64,000 bases of DNA, taken from NCBI RefSeq assembly GCF_002261345.1, contig NZ_NEVT01000003.1, positions 930,001 to 994,000 on the forward strand, read 5' to 3'. This document shows, piece after piece, positions 24,909-34,302 of this stretch. Origin of the DNA: Bordetella genomosp. 2. Its GTDB lineage: Bacteria > Pseudomonadota > Gammaproteobacteria > Burkholderiales > Burkholderiaceae_B. The notes under the pieces are model-generated. The model saw only the letters and a list, made by a program, of their open reading frames with translations. It did not search any database and was not told the DNA's origin. The position numbers and the translations under genes were made by a program. The stretch's first letter is position 1; each line of letters begins with the position of its first letter.

Positions 24909-27482
24909 TCAGGCGGTGGCGATGCGGCTCGCCAGGTGCTGCAGCGCCGCCTCGACCTGGTCGACCAGGATCAGGCACAAATCGCCCGCCGCCAGCCGCG
25001 CCAGCGCGCTGTCGATGGCGTGGAACTCGCCATGGATTTCCTCGATGTGGCGGGTCCGCCGCGCTTGCGCCAGGCCTTCGCGCAGCAAGGCCACGACCTC
25101 GCCGTCGGCGCGGCCGCGCTGGCATTGATCCTGGTACAGCAACACGTCGTCGAACGCGTCGCCCAGGATCTCGGTCTGGCGCCGCAGGTCTTCGTCGCGC
25201 CGGTCGCCGGCGCCGCTGATCACCACGCTGCGGCGCGCCGCGGGCAGGGCGTCGACGGCTTGCACCAGCGCCGCGATGGCGTCCGGGTTGTGGCCATAAT
25301 CGGCGATGACCGTCGCGCCGCGATACTCGAACACGTTGAAGCGGCCCGGCGCGGTGCGGGCATCGCTGACGAATCCCGCCAGGCCGCGGCGGATGGTGTC
25401 CCAATCCAGTTCCAGCGACCAGGCGGCCGCGATGGCGGCCATGGCGTTGTCCACCTGGAACGCGATCGTGCCGCCGCGGGTCAGCGGGATATCGGCCAGC
25501 GCGATGGCCACTTCGGCCGCGCCCTGCGCGGCGACGATGGCCGGGCCGTCGCGATAGACCACGCGATGGCCTTGCGCGCGGTGCGTGGCGATCAACGGAT
25601 GCGCGGGGTCGTTCGAGAAGTACGCCACCTTGCCGGGGCAGGCCGCCGCCATGGCGGCCACCATCGGGTCGGCGGCGTTGAGCACCGCGGTGCCGCCCGC
25701 GTGCACGTACTGCACGATCACCCGTTTGACCACCGCCAGGTCTTCGACGGTGCTGATGTAGCCCAGCCCCAGGTGGTCGCCCATGCCGAGATTGGTCACG
25801 ATGGCCACGTCGCAGCGGTCGAACGCCAGGCCTTCGCGCAGGATGCCGCCGCGCGCGGTTTCGAACACCGCCGCGTCCACGCCGGGATGCGCGAGGATGC
25901 GGCGCGCGCTGCGCGGCCCGCTGCAATCGCCGCTGTCGATGCGCCGCGCGCCGACGTACACGCCGTCGGAGTTGGTCATGCCGACCCGCCGGCCGGCGCA
26001 TGCCAGCAGATGGGCCGTCAGGCGCACCGTGGTGGTCTTGCCGTTGGTGTCCGCCACCGCCACCACCGGGATGCGGCCATCGTCGCCATCGGCGAACATG
26101 CTGGCGATGATCGCCTCGCCCACCGGGCGGCCCTTGCCGAACGACGGGGCCAGGTGCATGCGCAGGCCGGGGGCGGCGTTGACTTCGACCACGCCGCCGT
26201 GTTGTTCCTCCAGTGGCAGGTGCACGGTCTCGGCCACCACGTCGACCCCGCAGATGTCCAGGCCCACCATGCGCGCGGCCGTCACCGCCCGCGCGGCCAG
26301 GTCGGGGTGGACTTCGTCGGTCACGTCGGTGGCCGAGCCGCCGGTGCTCAGGTTGGCATTGTGGCGCAGCGCCACCAGCGCGCCGGCGGGCGGCACCGAG
26401 TCGGCGTGATAGCCCTGCGTGGCCAGGGTGGCCAGCGCAATGTCGTCGAAGCGGATTTTGGTCAGCGAGGTGGCATGCCCGTCGCCGCGCAGCGGATCGG
26501 CGTTGACCTGCTCGACCAGTTGCCGGATCGAGTGACGGCCGTCTCCGGTCACCTGCGGCGGATCGCGGCGGGCGGCGGCGACCAGCTGGTCGCCAACCAC
26601 CAGCAGGCGGAAGTCATGGCCGGGGATGTAGCGCTCGACAATCACTTCGGCGCTGATCTGGGCGGCCGCCTCGTAGGCCGCCAGCACCTGCTCGCGCGTG
26701 CGGATATTGACCGCCACGCCGCGTCCCTGGCTGCCGTCGCGCGGCTTGACCACCACCGGCCCGCCCAGCTCGCGCGCGGCCTCCCAGGCCGCGTCCGGGT
26801 CGCGCACCGAGCGGCCCAGCGGCACCGGCACGCCGGCGGCCTCCAGCAGCATCTTGGTCAGGTCCTTGTCCTGGGCGATGGATTCGCCGATGGCGCTGGT
26901 GGCGTCCGTCTCGGCCGCCTGGATGCGGCGCTGCCGGCTGCCCCAACCGAACTGCACCATGCTGCCCTGGGTCAGGCGACGATAGGGGATGTTGCGCGCC
27001 AGCGCCGCGTTGACGATAGAGGCCGTGCTGGGCCCCAGGCGCAGATCCTCGTCGAGTTCGCGCAGGTTCGCCAACGCGGCCGCGACGTCGAACGGCGCGT
27101 CGGCCAGCGCCGCCTCGAGCAGTTGCGTGGCCAGCTCGACCGCGCGGCGGCCCACTTCTTCTTCGCTGTATTCGACCACGACCTGGAACACGCCGGGCTC
27201 GACGGTGGCGGCCGTGCGGCCGAACGCGACCGGGCAGCCCGCGTGGGCCTGCAAGCCCAGCGCCACCGCCTGCAGCACGTGGGCGATCGACAGCGCGCCG
27301 TGATGGCCCTCCGGGCGCAGGCGGCCGATTTGCGGGAAGCGCGCGCGCAGGCGGGCCTCGAACTCGGGCAGGTGTTCGTCGACAGCGCATTCGGCATCGC
27401 TGCACGTGACAATCGATTCGATGGCGGTGTTGCGGCTCCACAGGTTGGGGCCGCGCAGGGCTCGGATACGGGAGACGTCCAT
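24909..27482 (-). CDS. cphA: cyanophycin synthetase, canonical copy
   Basis: The 857-residue enzyme builds cyanophycin, a polymer of aspartate with arginine side chains, by two ATP-dependent ligations. The N-terminal region is followed by an ATP-grasp domain (about 220-470; GGPVVVKPRDGSQGRGVAVN, VIVERYIPGHDFRLLVV, VEVNAAPGLRMHL) and a Mur-ligase-like domain (P-loop DTNGKTTT with Lys482, ETARGGILREG, IADYGHNPDA, GAGDRRDEDL). These motifs fit an active enzyme; the P-loop has Asp where Gly is usual. The start at MDVSRIRALRGPNLW matches the family; the open frame extends upstream into the paralogue region. It follows the other cphA-like gene by 52 bp. Confidence 0.92.
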   Translation of the reverse strand: MDVSRIRALRGPNLWSRNTAIESIVTCSDAECAVDEHLPEFEARLRARFPQIGRLRPEGHHGALSIAHVLQAVALGLQAHAGCPVAFGRTAATVEPGVFQVVVEYSEEEVGRRAVELATQLLEAALADAPFDVAAALANLRELDEDLRLGPSTASIVNAALARNIPYRRLTQGSMVQFGWGSRQRRIQAAETDATSAIGESIAQDKDLTKMLLEAAGVPVPLGRSVRDPDAAWEAARELGGPVVVKPRDGSQGRGVAVNIRTREQVLAAYEAAAQISAEVIVERYIPGHDFRLLVVGDQLVAAARRDPPQVTGDGRHSIRQLVEQVNADPLRGDGHATSLTKIRFDDIALATLATQGYHADSVPPAGALVALRHNANLSTGGSATDVTDEVHPDLAARAVTAARMVGLDICGVDVVAETVHLPLEEQHGGVVEVNAAPGLRMHLAPSFGKGRPVGEAIIASMFADGDDGRIPVVAVADTNGKTTTVRLTAHLLACAGRRVGMTNSDGVYVGARRIDSGDCSGPRSARRILAHPGVDAAVFETARGGILREGLAFDRCDVAIVTNLGMGDHLGLGYISTVEDLAVVKRVIVQYVHAGGTAVLNAADPMVAAMAAACPGKVAYFSNDPAHPLIATHRAQGHRVVYRDGPAIVAAQGAAEVAIALADIPLTRGGTIAFQVDNAMAAIAAAWSLELDWDTIRRGLAGFVSDARTAPGRFNVFEYRGATVIADYGHNPDAIAALVQAVDALPAARRSVVISGAGDRRDEDLRRQTEILGDAFDDVLLYQDQCQRGRADGEVVALLREGLAQARRTRHIEEIHGEFHAIDSALARLAAGDLCLILVDQVEAALQHLASRIATA

Positions 27483-27534
27483 GGGGCGGATTCCTTTCTG
27501 CGCCGCGCCGGCGGCGGCGCGGCATGACGCTTGG

Positions 27535-30147
27535 TTATTGTTGGATCCAGCGGCGCACGCGGTCGATGGTCGGGCCGGAATAGGCTTCGTCGGATTGCAG
27601 CAGCAGGAAATCGCCGGGCCGCAGGCGCTCGAACATGATGTCGATGGCGCGGCCATGGTCGGGCTCCTCGTGCACTTCGGCCACGCGCGCGCCTTGCGCC
27701 AGGCCCTGGCGCAGCAGCGCGCGGGCCTGGCCGGGCGGGCGGCGGCTGGGCACCGTGGCGTCGTCATACAGCACCACCTGGTCGAACGCGGCGCCCAGCA
27801 GCCGGCCCTGCTCGACCAGGTCGGCATCGCGGCGGTCCGCGCCGGCGGCATAGACGGCGCACCGCCGGCCCGCCTGGAACTGTCCGGCCGCCGCCAGCAG
27901 GGCGCGCAGCGCGGGCGCGTTGTGCGCGTCGTCCACCACCACGGTGGCGCCGCCGCGCTCGAACACAGTGAACTGCCAGGGGGCGTCGGCCTGGTCGACA
28001 TCGAAGGCCTCGATGCCGGCGCGTATCAAGGGTTCCGGCAAGTCCAGCGCCCAGGCCGCGGCGACCGCGGCCAGCACGTTCTCGACCTGGAAGCCGACCC
28101 GTCCGCCGTGCGTGAGCGGCACCGCGGCGACATCGGCCAGCGCCGTCTCGCGGCCGCCGTCGGCCAGCACGATGCGGCCGTCGCGCACGAACACGGCGCG
28201 CTTGCCCGCGGCAAGCTGGGCGGCGATGGCGGGCAGGGCGGGGTCGGCGCCGAACAACAGCACCTCGCCGTCGCACAGCGGGGCCATGTCCGCGACGCGC
28301 GCATCGCGCGCGTTGAGCACTGCCGCGCCGCCGGGTAGCACCACGTCCACCTGGGTGCGCAGCACATTGGCCAGGCGGTCGGCATCGTCGATGTCGAAGT
28401 CGCCCAGGTGATCGCCTTCATCGAGGTTGGTGACCACGCCGACCTGGCAGCGGTCGTAGGCCAGGCCCTGGCCCAGGATGACGCCGCTGTCGTTCTCGAT
28501 GACGGCCGCCTCGACCGTGCGGTTCATCAGCAGCCGCCGGCCGCCGGTCCAATCGGCGCGGTCGCCGCCCTGTACCAGGCGGTTGCCCACGTACAGCCCT
28601 TCGCTGCAGGCCAGGCCCGTGCAGCGGCCGGACAGGCCGAGCAGGTGCGCCACCAGGCGCGCCACCACGGTCTTGCCGTTGGTGCCGGCGACGCCCACGA
28701 TGGGGATGCGGCCGTCTTCGCCGGCGGGGAACAAGTGGTCGACGATGGCGCGGCCCACCGGGCGCGGCGTGCCGTCGGCGGGTTTGAGATGCATGAGCAG
28801 GCCGGGACCGGCATTGACCTCGACAATGGCGCCGCGCTGCGCTTCCAGGGGCTGCGCGATGTCTTCGGCCACCAGGTCCACGCCGGCCACGTCCAGCCCC
28901 ACGACCTGCGCGGCCAGCACCACGGCGGCGGCGGTGTCCGGATGCACGCGGTCGGTGACATCGAAGGCGACATTGCCGCTGCGCTGGATCAGCACGCGGC
29001 GGCCGGCCGCCGGCACGCTGTCGGGCGCCAGCGACTGGCGCGCCAGCTCGAGCCGGGCGGCCGAATCCAGCCGCACGATGTTCAGGGGATGATTCTCGGT
29101 GCGGCCGCGGCGCGGGTCGGAGTTGATCTGCAGTTCGATCAGCTCGGCCACGCTGGCGCGGCCGTCGCCCACGATCCAGGCCGGCTCGCCGGCGGCGGCG
29201 GCGACCAGGCGGTCGCCCACCACCAGCAGCCGGTGCTCATTGCCGGGAACGAAGCGCTCGACCAGCACGCCGCTGCCTTCATCGACGGCGATCGCGTAGG
29301 CCGACTGCACGTCGGCCTGGCTGGCCAGATTGATGAACACGCCGCGCCCATGGTTGCCGTCGCAAGGCTTGACCACCACCGGCAGGCCGATGTCCAGCGC
29401 CGCTTCCCAGGCGGCCTCGGCGCTGTCGACGCGGCGCCCTTCGGGCACCGGTATGCCGCAATCGGCCAGCAGCGCCTTGGTCAGGTCCTTGTCGCGCGAG
29501 ATGCCTTCGGCGATGGCGCTGGTGCGATCGGTCTCGGCCGTCCAGATACGCCGCTGGCGCGCGCCGTAGCCGAACTGCACCAGGTTGCCCTCGAACAGCC
29601 GGATGCAGGGGATGTCCCGGTCGTCGGCGGCATCCACGATGCAGGCGGTACTGGGGCCCAGGCAATGCCTGTCGGCCAGCTCGCGCAGCCGCGCGACGGT
29701 GCGCGCCACATCGTAGGGGCGGTCGTCCATGGCGGCCAGCACCAGTTCGCGCGCCGCGTCCAGCGCCGCGCGCGTAACCTGTTCCTGCCAGGCGCGCACC
29801 ACCACCTTGTACACGCCGCGCCGCGACGTCTCGCGCGCCTTGCCGAAGCCGCCCGGCAAGCCGGCCAGCGTCTGCAGTTCCAGGGTCACGTGCTCCAGGA
29901 TGTGGCCGGGCCAGGTGCCTTCGCGCAGGCGCTGCAGGAAGCCGCCGCGCACGCCGGGGCTGCAGCGGTGCTCGATCAGGCCGGGCAGCCAGGACGACAG
30001 CCGCTCGTAGAAGCCCGCGATGGTGTTCGACGGACTGTCTTCGAGCTCGCCGATGTCGATCCAGGCTTCCAGCACCGGCCGGTAAGTCCAAATGTTCGGG
30101 CCGCGCAAAGCCACGACATCGAGAAATTCAATGTCTTTGTTTTTCAT
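27535..30147 (-). CDS. second cyanophycin synthetase-like protein (CphA paralogue) with altered ligase motifs
   Basis: The 870-residue protein is collinear with the neighbouring CphA: an N-terminal domain beginning ALRGPNIWTYRPVLEAWIDIG, an ATP-grasp domain (GLPVVVKPCDGNHGRGVFIN, VEVNAGPGLLMHLKP) and a Mur-ligase-like domain. The P-loop GTNGKT (Lys492) is kept, but later ligase motifs differ: ARGGILR of CphA is NDSGVILGQ here, DYGHNP is DDAHNA, and GDRRDED is ADRRDAD. It may be an accessory or differently specific subunit, like the CphA' of Ralstonia-type genomes. It is the promoter-proximal gene of the pair. No cyanophycinase gene is nearby. Confidence 0.88.
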   Translation of the reverse strand: MKNKDIEFLDVVALRGPNIWTYRPVLEAWIDIGELEDSPSNTIAGFYERLSSWLPGLIEHRCSPGVRGGFLQRLREGTWPGHILEHVTLELQTLAGLPGGFGKARETSRRGVYKVVVRAWQEQVTRAALDAARELVLAAMDDRPYDVARTVARLRELADRHCLGPSTACIVDAADDRDIPCIRLFEGNLVQFGYGARQRRIWTAETDRTSAIAEGISRDKDLTKALLADCGIPVPEGRRVDSAEAAWEAALDIGLPVVVKPCDGNHGRGVFINLASQADVQSAYAIAVDEGSGVLVERFVPGNEHRLLVVGDRLVAAAAGEPAWIVGDGRASVAELIELQINSDPRRGRTENHPLNIVRLDSAARLELARQSLAPDSVPAAGRRVLIQRSGNVAFDVTDRVHPDTAAAVVLAAQVVGLDVAGVDLVAEDIAQPLEAQRGAIVEVNAGPGLLMHLKPADGTPRPVGRAIVDHLFPAGEDGRIPIVGVAGTNGKTVVARLVAHLLGLSGRCTGLACSEGLYVGNRLVQGGDRADWTGGRRLLMNRTVEAAVIENDSGVILGQGLAYDRCQVGVVTNLDEGDHLGDFDIDDADRLANVLRTQVDVVLPGGAAVLNARDARVADMAPLCDGEVLLFGADPALPAIAAQLAAGKRAVFVRDGRIVLADGGRETALADVAAVPLTHGGRVGFQVENVLAAVAAAWALDLPEPLIRAGIEAFDVDQADAPWQFTVFERGGATVVVDDAHNAPALRALLAAAGQFQAGRRCAVYAAGADRRDADLVEQGRLLGAAFDQVVLYDDATVPSRRPPGQARALLRQGLAQGARVAEVHEEPDHGRAIDIMFERLRPGDFLLLQSDEAYSGPTIDRVRRWIQQ

Positions 30148-30371
30148 GGAGTGGGGAGTGTGGGCGCGTCGGCGGACAGGAAGCCCCGCGAGGTGCGGCG
30201 GGGGTGTCGGTGCGGGATATGGGCCGATGCGAAGGGGCGGTCGATTCCTAGGTGGAAATTGGCAAAACCGGTGCTACTATACGCCGCCTTTTTGCGCCGA
30301 TAAACTCGCGCTGTTGTAAGGAAGGGACACGATCGGCCAGGCCGGTCCCCGGCCCGGCCGGACAGCCATCC

Positions 30372-32624
30372 ATGAACAGAAAACAGCTTCTGCCCGGCTT
30401 GCCCGGGCAAGCCGGCGCCGCCGGATACGACGCGATGCAGTCCCGCCTCGCGCCCGGCGAAGCCATGCTGGCATGGATCGAGACCGACCTGGACGCGCGC
30501 CTGGCGTTCCGGCCCGGCCTGGTGGTGCTGACCGACCGGCGCCTGCTGGCCCGCGATCCGGCCGACGGGCAGTGGCACACCTGGCAACGTACCCCGGCGC
30601 TGCGCCTGGCGCTGTACGACCACTCCGGCGCCGCCGCGCTGGAACTGCACGATGGCGAGACGCGCCTGGCGGCCTGGCGCTTCACGCTGGCCCATCATGC
30701 AGCCGCGCTGCGCCTGCAGGCGCGTTTCGAGGAAACCCGGGGCGGCCCGTCCGGGGCGCCCGCGGCGGCCGGGCAGTCCGAGTGCGCGGCCTGCGCGCCC
30801 GCTCCGGCTGCGCCGCCTTCGACCTGGGCATTGCTGCGCCTGTGGCGTTTCGCGCGCCCCTATCGCGGGCCATTGCTGGCCGGGTTCGTGCTGACCCTGC
30901 TGACGACGGCGGCCACGCTGGTGCCGCCGTACCTGACCATGCCGTTGATGGACGATGTGCTGATCCCGTTCCAGAACGGCGCGCCCATCGATTACGGGCT
31001 GGTGCGCCTGTACCTGGGCGGGCTGCTGGCCGCCGCGGCGCTGGCCTGGGGGCTGGGCTGGGCCCGCACCTATATCCTGGCATGGGTCAGCGAGCGCATC
31101 GGCGCCGACCTGCGCACCACCACCTACGAGCACCTGCAGCAGTTGTCGCTGCAGTATTTCGGCGGCAAGCGCACCGGCGACCTGATGTCGCGCATCGGCA
31201 GCGAGACCGACCGCATCTGCATATTCCTGTCGCTGCACCTGCTCGATTTCGCCAACGACGTGCTGATGATCGCCATGACCGCGGCGATCCTGGTGTCCAT
31301 CAACCCCTGGCTGGCCCTGGTGACGCTCGCGCCGCTGCCCTTCATCGTGTGGATGATCCATGCGGTGCGCGACCGGCTGCGCCACGGCTTCGAAAAGGTC
31401 GACCGCATCTGGGCCGAGCTCACCAACGTGCTGGCCGACACCATTCCGGGCATCCGCGTGGTCAAGGCCTTCGCGCAGGAAAAGCGCGAAGTGCAGCGCT
31501 TCCGCGCCGCCAACAACCGCAATCTGGAGATCAACGACCGCGTCAACAGCCTGTGGTCGCTGTTTTCGCCCACCGTGACGCTGCTGACCGAGATCGGGCT
31601 GCTGGTGGTGTGGGTGTTCGGCATCTGGCAGGTCGCCAACAAGCAGATCACGGTGGGCGTGCTGGCGGCGTTCCTGGCCTACATCGGCCGCTTCTACACC
31701 CGGCTGGACTCGATGAGCCGCATCGTATCCGTGACGCAGAAGGCGGCCGCCGGCGCCAAGCGCATCTTCGATATCCTCGATCACGTCTCCAGCGTGCCGG
31801 AAGCCGCCCGGCCGATGTCGCTGGGCCGCGTGTCCGGCCGCATCGAGCTGCGCGACGTGGCGTTCCGCTATGGCAACCGTTCGGTGATCCACGGGCTGGA
31901 CCTGTCCATCGCCCCGGGCGAGATGATCGGCCTGGTCGGCCACAGCGGATCCGGCAAGAGCACCCTGATCAACCTGATCTGCCGCTTCTACGATGTCTCC
32001 GAAGGCGCCATCCTGGTCGATGGCGTGGACATCCGTGCGCTGCGTATCGCCGACTACCGCCGCAACATCGGCCTGGTGCTGCAGGAACCATTCCTGTTCT
32101 TCGGCACCATCGCCGACAACATCGCCTATGGCCGTCCGCAGGCCACGCGCGCCGAGATCGTCGCCGCGGCCAGGGCCGCGCATGCCCACGAGTTCATCCT
32201 GCGCCTGCCGCACGGCTACGACTCGCTGGTGGGCGAGCGGGGCCAGGCGCTGTCCGGCGGCGAGCGGCAGCGCATCTCGATCGCCCGCGCCCTGCTGATC
32301 GACCCGCGCATCCTGATCCTGGACGAGGCCACCTCGTCGGTCGATACCGCCACCGAGAAGGAAATCCAGAAGGCCCTCGACAACCTGGTGCTCGGCCGCA
32401 CCACGATCGCCATCGCGCACCGCCTGAGCACGCTGCGTCGCGCCGACCGGCTGGTCGTGCTCGACCACGGCCGCGTCGTGGAGCAGGGCGGGCACGAGGC
32501 GCTGATGGCGCGCCAGGGCGCCTATTACCGCCTTTACCAGGCGCAAGCGCGTCCCGACGCCGAGCTGCGCGACGACGGCGACGACGATATCGCGGACGCG
32601 GACTGGCCCGCGGGAACGCCATGA
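30372..32624 (+). CDS. ABC transporter, fused permease and ATPase, cyanophycin-associated type
   Basis: The 750-residue half-transporter has a roughly 155-residue soluble N-terminal extension (AMLAWIETDLDARLAFRPGLVVLTDRRLLAR, PH-like in pattern), then a six-helix exporter domain, then an ATPase domain. That domain carries Walker A GHSGSGKS (Lys529), the signature LSGGERQRISIARAL (about 627-641) and Walker B ILILDEATSSVD. It faces the cphA pair across a 224-bp divergent region and overlaps the next gene by ATGA. I recall this ABC/DUF1854 pair as a recurrent neighbour of cyanophycin genes. The substrate is unknown; a dipeptide or precursor is conceivable. Confidence 0.9.
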   Translation: MNRKQLLPGLPGQAGAAGYDAMQSRLAPGEAMLAWIETDLDARLAFRPGLVVLTDRRLLARDPADGQWHTWQRTPALRLALYDHSGAAALELHDGETRLAAWRFTLAHHAAALRLQARFEETRGGPSGAPAAAGQSECAACAPAPAAPPSTWALLRLWRFARPYRGPLLAGFVLTLLTTAATLVPPYLTMPLMDDVLIPFQNGAPIDYGLVRLYLGGLLAAAALAWGLGWARTYILAWVSERIGADLRTTTYEHLQQLSLQYFGGKRTGDLMSRIGSETDRICIFLSLHLLDFANDVLMIAMTAAILVSINPWLALVTLAPLPFIVWMIHAVRDRLRHGFEKVDRIWAELTNVLADTIPGIRVVKAFAQEKREVQRFRAANNRNLEINDRVNSLWSLFSPTVTLLTEIGLLVVWVFGIWQVANKQITVGVLAAFLAYIGRFYTRLDSMSRIVSVTQKAAAGAKRIFDILDHVSSVPEAARPMSLGRVSGRIELRDVAFRYGNRSVIHGLDLSIAPGEMIGLVGHSGSGKSTLINLICRFYDVSEGAILVDGVDIRALRIADYRRNIGLVLQEPFLFFGTIADNIAYGRPQATRAEIVAAARAAHAHEFILRLPHGYDSLVGERGQALSGGERQRISIARALLIDPRILILDEATSSVDTATEKEIQKALDNLVLGRTTIAIAHRLSTLRRADRLVVLDHGRVVEQGGHEALMARQGAYYRLYQAQARPDAELRDDGDDDIADADWPAGTP

Positions 32625-33091
32625 CCCCGCCTGCCTACGACCTGCGCCGCAATGCCGAGGGCCGGCTGGTCTTCGTGGCGGCCGACGGCCAGGCGCACGC
32701 AGGCGTGCTGGCCGTGCGCGCCTTCCCGGTCAGCGACCCCGAGCGCGGCATTTCGATCGTCGGCGCGGACGGCCACGAACTGGCCTGGGTCGAAGACCTG
32801 GCCATGCTGCCGACGCCGTTGCGCCAGGCGCTCGACGACGCGCTGGCCGAACGCGAATTCATGCCCGAGATCATCCGCATCGAAGCGGTATCCGGCTACG
32901 CCACGCCCTGCGAATGGCAAGTCGCCACCGACCGCGGCCCCACTGCCTTCACGCTCAAGGGCGAAGAGGACATCCGCCGGCTGGCGGCGCAGACGCTGCT
33001 GATCGTTGACAGCCATGGCATCCATTACCTGGTGCGCGACGCGGCCGCGCTCGACCGGCACAGCCGGCGGCTGCTCGACCGTTTCCTGTAG
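32621..33091 (+). CDS. DUF1854 protein, cyanophycin-cluster type
   Basis: The 156-residue soluble protein matches the DUF1854 pattern: YDLRRNAEGRLVFVAADG at the start, VRAFPVSDPERGISIVGADGHELAWVEDL, EFMPEIIRIEAVSGYATPCEWQVATDRGPTAF and EEDIRRL…LLIVDSHGIHYLV. The ATG overlaps the transporter stop (ATGA), so the products are probably made together and may form a complex. No catalytic motif is evident. The convergent FemAB-like gene ends 6 bp away. Confidence 0.88.
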   Translation: MTPPAYDLRRNAEGRLVFVAADGQAHAGVLAVRAFPVSDPERGISIVGADGHELAWVEDLAMLPTPLRQALDDALAEREFMPEIIRIEAVSGYATPCEWQVATDRGPTAFTLKGEEDIRRLAAQTLLIVDSHGIHYLVRDAAALDRHSRRLLDRFL

Positions 33092-33097
33092 CGCCTG

Positions 33098-34228
33098 CTA
33101 CGCGCGCCGGAACGGCGTGTGCGCTTCCAGCTCGTCCAGGTAGCCGTCCATCATCCGGGTCTCGCGGCCGAGGAAATCCTCGATCGCGGCGGCGAAGCGC
33201 GCGTCGGCGATCCAGTGCGCCGACCAGGTCGGCGCCGGCAGCAGGCCGCGCGCCATCTTGTGTTCGCCCTGCGCGCCGCCTTCGAAGCGCGCCAGCCCAT
33301 GGCGGATGCAATAGTCGATGGACTGCAGGTAGCAGGTCTCGAAATGCAGGCCGGCCACGAACTCCAGCGCGCCCCAGTAGCGGCCATACAGCGTGTCGCC
33401 GCCCTGCATGTTCAGCGCGGCCGCGACGGGTTCGCCATCGCGCTCGGCCAGGATCAACACCAGGGCGTCCGGCTGTGCCGCATGGACGCGGCGGAAGAAT
33501 TCGGCGCTCAGGTACGGTGGATTGCCGTGCGCGAAGTAGGTGTGGCGGTAGCAGCGATAGAAGAAGGCCAGCGCCTCCGCGTCGACCTGGGCGCCGCGCA
33601 GCCAGCGGTAGCGGATGCCGGCCGCCTGTACTTTCTTGCGGTCCTGGCGGATCTTCTTGCGCTTGTCGTGGTTCAGCGCCGCCAGGAAGGCGTCCAGGTC
33701 GGCGTATCCGGCATTGTTCCAGTGGAACTGCACGCCCTCGCGCACCAGGTAGCCGGCCTCGCGCAGGGCGGCCAGGTCGCGCGCGTCGGGAAACAGGACA
33801 TGCAGCGACGATACTTCCAGGCCGCGCGCCAGTTCGATCAGCCCGCGCGCCAGCGCCAGGCGTTCGGCCGGGCCGGCCGCCAGCAGGCGCGGGCCGCCCA
33901 CCGGGGTGAACGGCACCGCCGCCAGCAGTTTGGGGTAATAGCGCAGCCCGTGCCGTTCGAAGGCGTCGGCCCAGGCGTAGTCAAAGACATACTCGCCGCG
34001 CGAATGCGATTTCAGGTACAGCGGCACGGCGCCGGCCAGCTGTTCGCCGTGCTGCAACAGCAGGTAGTGCGGCGCCCAGCCGGTATCGGGCGCGGCGCAG
34101 CCCGTGTCGTGCAGGGCCGACAGGAATTCGTGGCGCACGAACGGCTGCGCGCCCGCCAGGGCGTTCCATTGCCGCGCGTCCACCTGGGATAGTGAAGTCG
34201 TGATTGCCAGCCGGGTAGGAGAGTCCAT
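33098..34228 (-). CDS. FemAB/GNAT-like acyltransferase family protein (PF04339 type)
   Basis: The 376-residue protein resembles the 'peptidogalycan biosynthesis' group of GNAT-fold proteins. It shows FVRHEFLSALHDTGC early, YVFDYAWADAFERHGLRYYPKLLAAVPFTPV, a central basic segment DKRKKIRQDRKKV, YLSAEFFRRVHA and the C-terminal block YGRYWGALEFVAGLHFETCYLQSIDYCI followed by EGGAQGEHKMARGLLP. Members are thought to transfer aminoacyl groups, but the substrate is unproven. It is divergent from the ferritin-like gene at 34303 with 74 bp between. Its nearness to cyanophycin genes may be accidental. Confidence 0.85.
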   Translation of the reverse strand: MDSPTRLAITTSLSQVDARQWNALAGAQPFVRHEFLSALHDTGCAAPDTGWAPHYLLLQHGEQLAGAVPLYLKSHSRGEYVFDYAWADAFERHGLRYYPKLLAAVPFTPVGGPRLLAAGPAERLALARGLIELARGLEVSSLHVLFPDARDLAALREAGYLVREGVQFHWNNAGYADLDAFLAALNHDKRKKIRQDRKKVQAAGIRYRWLRGAQVDAEALAFFYRCYRHTYFAHGNPPYLSAEFFRRVHAAQPDALVLILAERDGEPVAAALNMQGGDTLYGRYWGALEFVAGLHFETCYLQSIDYCIRHGLARFEGGAQGEHKMARGLLPAPTWSAHWIADARFAAAIEDFLGRETRMMDGYLDELEAHTPFRRA

Positions 34229-34302
34229 GGCGCAATGATAAAGTCCAGGGCCGGACGCGCTGAAAGCAACCGCGTCCTGAATGATCCCCGCTGTTTGATT
34301 GC

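Noticed and set aside
28408-30303. 631-codon plus-strand open frame opposite the cphA-like gene
   Set aside because: Shadow of the coding strand; its composition is typical of antisense GC-rich frames.
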